NCBI RefSeq assembly: GCF_030035675.1
Contig: NC_084487.1
Location: 63,809,986 to 63,873,985, forward strand
Origin: Rhineura floridana
Taxonomy: Eukaryota > Chordata > Lepidosauria > Squamata > Rhineuridae
Direction: 5' to 3'
DNA length: 64,000 nt
The notes beneath the pieces were generated by a model. That model searched no databases, was not told where the DNA came from, and saw only the letters and a list, made by a program, of their open reading frames with translations. Both the position numbers and the translations under genes were made by a program. This document shows positions 57,758 through 64,000 of this stretch, one piece after another (positions within the stretch are counted from its first letter, which is position 1; the number at the start of each line of letters is the position of its first letter).

Positions 57758-58066
57758 ACGTAGATCCACACAATACATTTAAAGCACATCCAACTCGCAT
57801 TTAAAGCACATGACTTCCCCTAAAGAATCCTGGGAAGTGTAGTTTCCCCCCTCACATTTATAGTTCCCACCATCCTTAACAAACTATTTATTTATTTATT
57901 TATTTTATTTCATTTTTAAACCGCCCATAGCGAATAGCTCTCTGGGCGGTGTACAAAAGATACACCACAAACCTACAGTTCCCATGATTCTGTGGTGGGA
58001 TTCATGTGCTTCAAATGTGTGCTGAATGTGCTTTAAATGAATGGTGTGGAACTGCCCTAGGCACGA
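57758..58066. mobile_element. hAT-like MITE (second family) split by an L2 tail
   Basis: The left arm has TAGATCCACACAATACATTT, AAAGAATCCTGGGAAGTGTA. The right arm, inverted, has CTACAGTTCCCATGATTCTG, CTTTAAATGAATGGTGTGGA, ACTGCCCTA. An L2 tail at 57890-57966 lies between them. Same family as 8618-9385 and 44799-44965. Confidence 0.72.
57890..57966 (-). repeat. L2 3' tail nested in the hAT MITE
   Basis: (TTTA)n, then TTTTTAAACCGCCCATAGCG, AATAGCTCTCTGGGCGGTGT, ACAAAAGATA: the 3' terminus of the L2 lineage at 60835-63335. Confidence 0.75.
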
Positions 58067-58123
58067 TGTGCATTCATTAGTGAATTGAAAAGAACAATTT
58101 TAAAATATACTTTTTTAAAAAGG

Positions 58124-58292
58124 GGAAGGGCTGTAGCCCAGTGGTACGGCATATGCTTTGCATGCAAAGGTCCAAAATTCAATTTCTGGAAAAGACTACT
58201 GCCTGGAATCATGGAGAGTCAATGCTGGTCCATGTCATCAGTACTGAGCTAGATGGTACCAAACGGCCTGAATCAGTATAAGGTAGATTCCT
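58124..58292 (+). mobile_element. tRNA-derived SINE, diverged
   Basis: GGGCTGTAGCCCAGTGGTAC, TATGCTTTGCATGCAAAGGT, AATTCAATTTCTGG, and at the end GAATCAGTATAAGGTAGATT. Older member of the family at 2867 and 4147. Confidence 0.7.
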
Positions 58293-58334
58293 TTCTTCCT
58301 AAAAGTGGAAAGAGACACAAGGGCCTCAGTGGCT

Positions 58335-58870
58335 CCAAAACTTATTTATGTACTTTATTTACAACATTTATATACAGCTTTATTGTAAGAAATCTCAAAG
58401 TGGTTTACAGAAGGAATTAAAATAATAAAATTATTGGCAAAAACAGTTAGACAGGTATTTAAAACATTCAAAATAATAAAAACAACGAGTTAAAAACGTA
58501 AAAAAAACATTATAGCTTCTATACGCCTGGATAGGCTTGCCTAAACAAAAATGATTTTAACAGGTACTGAAAAGAGAACAATGAAGGCTTCTGCCTAATG
58601 CCAATAAGCAGGGAGTTCCAAAGTGTAGGTGTTGCCACACTAAAGGACTGATTTCTTACAAGAGCAGAACAAGAGCTATGTAGAACCCGTAACATGGAAA
58701 GCGCACCTTGAACTTGGCCTGGTAGTAAATCAGCAACCAGTGCAAATTTCAGAGCAGAGGTATTATGTGCTGACAGGGTCTCACTCATGTCAGCAATCAC
58801 GCCACAGCATTCTGCACTATCTGCAGCCCTGGTGGCAGGTTGTGCTGCATGGGGATTTCTGTGACCTTGG
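58335..58870 (-). mobile_element. L2 LINE 3' fragment with RT C-terminus
   Basis: The minus-strand frame at 58519-58800 encodes FSVATPTLWNSLLIGIRQKP and LLKSFLFRQAYPG, the usual L2 ORF2 end. It is followed by a 3' end reading AAACCACTTTGAGATTTCTT on the minus strand. The upstream coding part fades near 58870. It appears older than the long L2s. Confidence 0.72.
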
Positions 58871-59505
58871 CTGACTGGCTGCCAGGATTTTTTTAGTTTT
58901 GGGTTTTGGTTATGAATCCTGACTGGTTGTGGGATGCTGAGTTTTCTGCTTTACTCAAAGGAATCTTGTTGTGGTTGGTATGGTATCGCATTTAGGCAAT
59001 CATCATTGTCTTTTCTTTTCCTTTTCTATTTGCATTTCATTTTTAACCTAACTCTCTTACATCCACAGAAGCAACAACAGTGGTTCCATGCACTCAGCTC
59101 AACCCCCTTAATCCCACTGATAATGCACCTTGTTGGTTGCATGATGGTTTGTTTCTTGCCCAATAGTGGTAAAAGAGAATTCACATATTTGGAACTCTAC
59201 CCAGCTGCTGCCTGTGAAGGTAGACCAAACCATGTGTGTTTTCTCTCTATTAGTTATTACTCACTCGAATTGTGTTGGCTGTCAAAGTGAGTTTATAGCA
59301 GCCCACAGGGTAGACAGAAAAGGGTAGAGAATCTTCTTATTTTTACTCATTTCTCAAACCTCTGTGAGGTGAAGGGTCAAATCTGTAAAGATGTTTGGAG
59401 CAGCTATGTTAAAAGATAGGGGCAGGGCATTCCAGGCAGGAGGTTGCCAATCCTGCTTGGATATGGGCATCTTTGCAGAGGATCCCTAGTCAAGCTTTAC
59501 CAACA

Positions 59506-59598
59506 GCACAATCCAAACTTTATCTACTCAGAAGTAAGTCCTGTTGAGTTCTATGGGGCTTAGTCCCTTACTAAGTGTGTATAGAATTGCAGCCTTCA
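59506..59598. mobile_element. 'GCAATCCTA' MITE copy
   Basis: ACAGCACAATCCAAACTTTA, TCTACTCAGAAGTAAGTCCT, GTTGAGTTCTATGGGGCTTA, GTGTGTATAGAATTGCAGCC: a complete palindromic unit. Confidence 0.65.
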
Positions 59599-59974
59599 GG
59601 GGCATCCATCTTTACTCCCAAATGCTCCCATCTAACATCTCTACAACACTAGGCTCCTTTCTTCCTACAATGGCCTTCTGGTGACTGGACTGGACTGAGG
59701 GCACTTAAACCCTTTTCCCAGAAGCAAGTAGACTAGATTAAATGTTCCCTACCCAGGCTCCATCTTTTAGCTAAGATTTCTATTTAATTTCAAATCAGAG
59801 AAATATTTTTGTTTGAATTGTATGCTCCAAGCAACTGTGGTTGATGCTTAATGTATCATGCTTAATGACATCACTTGGGCTCAGTCTCACGACATCACTT
59901 GGGCTTGTCCCATGACATCACTAGGGCCACCCCCGAAAACTCAGGGTTTGGGATGCTTCTGACCTGGCAAGCCT

Positions 59975-60550
59975 ATATTATATGCGCCTTTAAAAAAAAA
60001 AAAAGAGAGAGAGTCAAACAGCCTAACTTCCATCAAAATTAAATAGAGCTTCCCACTAGGTCAAGTTCACCGCTTTCACTCTTTCCACCCTCCCTGTGAC
60101 TTCTCTATGAACTATACATAACATTGCAGTTTATTTATTCAATGCAAAATAATGCCTTCAATGTAAAGCAGTTTATGCAAATTAAGATTTTCATTCATTT
60201 CCCATTAATTTTCTCTATAAAAACTAATGCATAAATTGAATATTCATTCATGCTGTTTTTATTTGTTTTTAAAGTGAATACACACCCAACCTATGTCTCT
60301 TAAGATCCAAATCTAGGCTGAATTTAAAACATACAAATAGGAAGGGGGGAACTATGCATTTCTAAACAGTGTATCAAGACTCCTGTCTGCAGCAATTTGT
60401 TTGACAAATGTTAAGGTTTCATCAGATTGTCAATAATGAATAAATTATTTCTTAAATGAACCTTTGCAACACAGAGATCAGACACTTATGAAATTAAATT
60501 CTTCTCAGAATAGCATTGCACTACTTTAAGCACAACTTGTATGAATTAGA
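59975..60550. other. No gene or clear repeat seen
   Basis: AT-rich, with an A12 and (GA)n run near 59991-60014. Confidence 0.4.
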
Positions 60551-60554
60551 GATG

Positions 60555-60829
60555 ATCTAAAAACAAAAAAGGACACATACAGGAAGTGGAAGGAAGGCTA
60601 GCCACAAAGGAAGAGTACAGACAAGGAGCATGGAATTGCAGGGATGGTGTCTGGAAGGCTAAAGCTGAGAATGAGCTGAGGTTAGTGAGAGATGCCAAAA
60701 GCAACAAAAAAGCTTTTTTTCAGGTACATCCATAGTAAAAGACAGAGAAAAGGAATGGTGGTCCAGCTACTCAATGAGGATGGCAAAATGATAATAGATG
60801 ACAAAGAAAATGGCAGGAGGGCTCAAATT
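60555..60829 (+). mobile_element. Old CR1 LINE, first part of a split copy
   Basis: A plus-strand frame beginning near 60692 encodes ATKKLFFRYIHSKRQRKGMV and LLNEDGKMIIDDKENGR, the CR1 ORF2 segment between endonuclease and reverse transcriptase (compare NNKKFYKYIQSRRPSRE in the young CR1). Upstream, 60555-60690 is alignable to the preceding linker. It is cut at about 60830 by an L2 and continues at 63340. It is a different, older CR1 subfamily from the two young copies. Confidence 0.75.
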
Positions 60830-61031
60830 ATTTATTTATTTATTTATTTAAAACATTTCTATGCCGCTCTATCTTCGAAGAAGCTCAGAGCGGTGAACAA
60901 TTCCGTGATAAAAAATACAATGTAAAAACAACAGTAGCAGCTAAGAATACCCATTTAAAACAACGTTAGATAGTAAGCCCTATACAATAAAATGATCCTA
61001 ATCATCTCATAGGTAAAAGATTTCCTAATCC

Positions 61032-62555
61032 TTAATCCGGGTTAAAAGCAAGACGAAAAAGATATGTTTTAACCTGGCGACGAAATGCAGGGAGTGAGGA
61101 GGTTAACCGTGCCTCTATAGGCAGGGAGTTCCAGAATCTCGGGGCGATAACTAAGAACGCCCTGTCTCTGGTTCCTACCAGATGAACTTGGGTGGAACAG
61201 GGTATCTTAAGGAGGGAGTTATCGGAGGACCTAAGAAAATGGGGAGGGTTATAAAAAGACAGCCGGTTGGATAGATAGACAGGGCCCAAGCCGTAAAGGG
61301 CTTTAAATGTCAACATCAGCACCTTGAATTGAGTCCGGAAGCAGATCGGCAACCAATGCAGATGTTGCAACAGAGGAGTTGTGTGAGCACGAATATCGGC
61401 TCCTGTTAGCATTCTTACAGCTGCACGTTGGACCAGTTTAAGCTTCCGAACTGTCTTCAAAGGCAGCCCCACATAGAGTGCGTTGCAGTAGTCAAGCCGG
61501 GATGTAACTAAGGCATGAGTTACCCTCGTCAAATCAGATAACTCTAAAAACGGGCGCAGTTGGCGGACCAGTCTTAGCTGAGCAAAAGCGCTCCTGGACA
61601 CAGCAGCAACCTGTGCTTCCAGGTTCAAAGCCGAGTCCAGAAGCACACCCAAACTGCGGACTTGGGTCTTCAGGGGGAGTGTAACCCCGTCTAACACAGG
61701 TACATTCCACGTTTCCAGGTTAGCCTTGCGACTGACAAGGAGCATTTCTGTCTTGTCTGGATTTAATTTCAACTTGTTCTTCATCCAATCCGTCACTGAG
61801 GACAGACACTGGTTTAGGGGACGAACGGCTTCCTTGGCTTCAGGGGGAAAGGAGAAGTAAAGCTGAGTATCATCAGCGTATTGGTGGTAACGAACTCCAA
61901 ACCTCCGGATGACCTCACCTAGTGGCTTCATATAAATGTTAAATAACAACGGAGACAGGATGGAACCCTGTGGAACACCACAGGTCAGCAGCCAGGGGGC
62001 TGAACAAGAGTCTCCAATTAATACCTTTTGAGATCGACCTTCCAGGAATGAGTGGAGCCAGCAAAGCACAGTACCCCCAAGCCCCATCCCCGAGAGGCGA
62101 TTAATAAGGATACCATGGTCGATGGTGTCAAAGGCCACTGAGAGATCCAGGAGAATCAACAGGGACACACTCCCCCTGTCTAACTCCCTTCGAAGGTCAT
62201 CCACCAAGGCGACCAAAGCCGTTTCGGTCCCGTGGCCAGGTCTGAACCCAGACTGGAATGGGTCAAGGTAATCCGTTTCCATTAGGAAGCGTTGAAGTTG
62301 ACAAGACACCACCCGTTCCACGATTTTACTTAGAAAAGGTAAGTTGGATACTGGTCGATAATTGCCCAAGCATGATGGGTCTAAGGAGGATTTCTTCAAG
62401 AGCGGTCTCACGATGGCCTCTTTCAGACATCCTGGTAGGGAGCCTTGTTGGAGTGAGGTGTTAACTACTCCACAGACCCATTGAGCCAGACCTCCTTTGG
62501 CTTGTTTAATAATCCATGAAGGGCAAGGGTCAAGTGGGCAGGTGGTAGGTCTCAT
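61032..62555 (-). pseudogene. L2 ORF2 reverse transcriptase, 507-codon open frame
   Basis: This frame spans the whole reverse transcriptase and C-terminus: RPTTCPLDPCPSWI, NYRPVSNLPFLSKIVERVV, FQSGFRPGHGTETALVALVD, LLDLSVAFDTIDHGILI, CGVPQGSILSPLLFNIYMKP, the catalytic QYADDTQLYFSF, LVTSRLDYCNALYVGLPLK and FWNSLPIEARL. The catalytic core is intact in sequence. Upstream coding is broken: at about 62555 the phase changes from the frame at 62788-62552 (LVQPEDLDNLLGG), and again near 62870 from the endonuclease frame at 63525-62668. The element as a whole cannot make a complete ORF2. Confidence 0.9.
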
Positions 62556-63339
62556 CCTCCAAGGAGGTTGTCTAGATCTTCAGGTTGAACAAGTTGAAAG
62601 GAATCCATTTTAATTGGACAGACAGAGGCCGAAGGTACATCCATAGAGACTGCATTGAAATTGGCTTCTAAGTCGGAGCGTATCTGATCGATCTTATTCG
62701 CAAAATAAAAGGCAAACTCTTGACAGCGATTTGGGGAAAAATCCCTGTTATACCCAGGGTCAGCTGGGTTAAGCAAGTTTCTAACCACACAGAATAATTC
62801 AGCCGGCTGGTTAATGGCTGATGAGATGGAAGCTGTAAAAAAGGCCTTTTGAGTAGATCGTCTAATAGTTGAATAAATTTTTGAAAATTCTTTAACGACA
62901 AGTCAGATTCGCTTCGAGTTTTCCGCCAACGTGGCTCTAGCCCCCGACGAGTGCGTTTCATCACCATCAGTTCATTTGAGAACCATAAGGCTGGTTTCCT
63001 TCTGGAACGCACGAGGGGACGCTCAGGAGCGATTGTGTCGATCGCCCTGGTCAGAGAACTGTTCCAGAGATTGACCAGAGTATCGACAGAATCGTTTACT
63101 TGGGAGACAGGGAATTCCCCAAGGGCTGATAGGAAACTATCAGGATCCATCAGTCTCCTGGGGCGGACCATTTTAATAGGTCCCTTCTCCCCCCGGTGGG
63201 TATGAGTCGCAGTTAGCCTAAAGCTGACTAGGTGATGGTCTGTCCATGACAACGGAGTTATCAAGGGATCTACCACTCCTAGAACCTTGTCATCCTGTCC
63301 CGCATAAAAAACAAGATCGAGGGTGTGACCCACTGTTAT
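62556..63339 (-). pseudogene. L2 ORF2 endonuclease-linker remnant, frameshifted
   Basis: Encodes the end of the endonuclease (VGHTLDLVFYAG, LSWTDHHLVSFRLT) and the basic linker (IKMVRPRRLMDPDSFLSAL, APERPLVRSRRKPALWFSNE, RRGLEPRWRKTRS) in one frame. The linker's end (ANKIDQIRSDLEANFNAV) is in another. The N-terminal catalytic half of the endonuclease is absent because of 5' truncation at about 63339. Confidence 0.8.
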
Positions 63340-63486
63340 CTTACTTTGGCTCAGTCTTCTCCCAAAAGAGGGTCTATGACCTCCTGGGAAATGTGAAGTT
63401 GAAAGGGCAGGATTGCAGATTGAGACTAATAGACAAATGGTCAAGGAATACCTAATCACTTTGAACGAGTTCAAATCTCCAGGGCC
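63340..63486 (+). mobile_element. Old CR1 LINE, second part of the split copy
   Basis: YFGSVFSQKRVYDLLGNVK and, after a phase change, QMVKEYLITLNEFKSPGPD continue CR1 ORF2 into the start of reverse transcriptase, in register with the break at 60829. At about 63487 the sequence switches to an L2. Confidence 0.75.
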
Positions 63487-64000
63487 TGATAGTGGTTCTG
63501 ATCCTACCTTCAGGGTCATTTTCAAAGAACAGTTTTGGGTGATTGTCTTTTGGCCCCCTGGCAGTTATGCTGTGGGGTGCCGCAAGGTACCATCTTGTCC
63601 CCAGTGCTGTTTAACATCTATATGAAACCTTGGGAGAGGTCATCAGGAGATTTGCAGTGAGATGTCAGCAGTACACTGATAATACCCAGCTCTATTTCTC
63701 TGTAACATCTGAATCGGGAGAGACCATGCAAGCCCTGGACTACTGCCTGGACTCGGTGATAGGCTGGAAGAGGGCCAATAAACTCAGTCTGAATCCTAGC
63801 AAGATGGAGGTGCTGTGGGTTGGTGTTTCTTGAGTTTGGATTATTGGTCAGTTGCCTGCTTTGGATGGGGTCGTATTCCCTCTGAAAGAGCAGGTTTATA
63901 GTCTGGGGGTGCTCCTGGATCCATCTTTGTTGCTAAAGGCCCAGGTGACCTCCGTGGCTAGAACTGCCTTTTACCAGCTTCGTCTGGTAAGACAGCTGGG
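63487..64000 (+). mobile_element. L2 LINE fragment, runs off the window
   Basis: Similar to 41375-41840: GGGTGATTGTCTTTTGGCCC, TGTCCCCAGTGCTGTTTAAC, then RRFAVRCQQYTDNTQLYFSV and NKLSLNPSKMEVLWVGV. The catalytic YADD reads YTDN, so it is inactive. The 3' end lies beyond position 64000. Confidence 0.85.

Larger units (their letters stand above)
56375..59974. mobile_element. Possible 3.6-kb DNA transposon bracketed by AGGGTTGCCAGGTC-type ends
   Basis: The left end AGGGTTGCCAGGTCTCTGG and the right end inverted (AGGCTTGCCAGGTCAGAAG) resemble each other, and both continue with a 'TTTT.GGGGGT' block about 40-50 bp in. They also recall the ends of the small elements at 337 and 1184. The 7-mer TATATTA flanks both sides (56369-56375 and 59974-59980). 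The TSD length differs from the 10 bp of the small relatives. The interior holds later insertions (hAT MITE, SINE, L2) and no transposase frame. Could be coincidence. Confidence 0.35.
60830..63339 (-). mobile_element. L2-clade LINE inserted into the old CR1
   Basis: The 3' end is at 60830 with a (TTTA)n terminal repeat and GCCGCTCTATC...GAGCGGTGAAC on the plus strand. The 5' truncation point is at about 63339, inside the endonuclease domain. CR1 sequence resumes immediately after. A short TTAT shared by both edges is the most I can offer as a target duplication. The lineage differs from both 22136-25270 and 41112-42640. Confidence 0.85.

Noticed and set aside
1-64000. CRISPR array, operon, phage or plasmid features
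   Set aside because: Everything points to a vertebrate nuclear genome; no spaced direct repeats, ribosome binding sites or clustered long genes of that kind.

Overview
This window is nuclear DNA from a squamate reptile, most likely a lizard. The case rests on its repeats: a BovB (RTE) LINE, tRNA-headed Sauria SINEs and a 5S-rRNA-headed SINE that both carry BovB-like tails, long CR1 LINEs with an esterase-type ORF1, several L2 lineages, an L1 remnant and many hAT-type palindromic MITEs. Nothing looks prokaryotic. There are no operons, CRISPR arrays or replication origins.

Host gene content is very low. The only host exon I can defend is at 29785-29964 on the minus strand. It is the last coding exon (59 codons plus stop) of a TMTC-family gene, best matched to TMTC1, with a clean splice acceptor. 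Its likely 3' UTR runs down to about 26.6 kb, where a minus-strand AATAAA lies. Everything above 29964 would then be its last intron or introns, filled with repeats. Sequence below about 26.5 kb is intergenic as far as I can see.

Layout. 0.2-1.3 kb: a 5S-headed SINE split by a palindromic element with a 10-bp target duplication, plus a mini-relative. 2.8-6.5 kb: tRNA SINEs, two hAT-type elements and a GC-rich TA-flanked element. 8.4-9.6 kb: an old CR1 split by a hAT MITE that is itself split by a solo LTR. 10.4-10.7 kb: another solo LTR. 10.8-15.4 kb: a nearly full-length CR1 (minus). 16.5 kb: a hAT palindrome. 20.3-20.5 kb: an LTR-like segment. 21.4-22.0 kb: two Sauria SINEs. 22.1-25.3 kb: an L2 with a long ORF2 interrupted by one stop. 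26.6-30 kb: TMTC terminal exon and 3' UTR. 30.8-33.0 kb: a young 5'-truncated CR1 (plus). 35-49 kb: hAT MITEs, a candidate LTR, an L2 RT fragment, a BovB fragment with a 5' inversion inside a hAT element, and an L2 inside another hAT element. 50.3-51.8 kb: L1 remnant. 52.4-60 kb: scattered old fragments and a possible 3.6-kb DNA transposon. 60.6-64 kb: an old CR1 split by a long L2, then a third L2 that runs off the end.

The genes do not form a pathway. The window is a record of layered retroposition: autonomous LINEs (CR1, L2, BovB), the SINEs that borrowed their 3' ends, and cut-and-paste MITEs whose target duplications allow relative ordering. I looked for an undescribed system and did not find one. 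The most informative signals are the nested insertions, the near-perfect MITE hairpins and the 10-bp-TSD palindromes.
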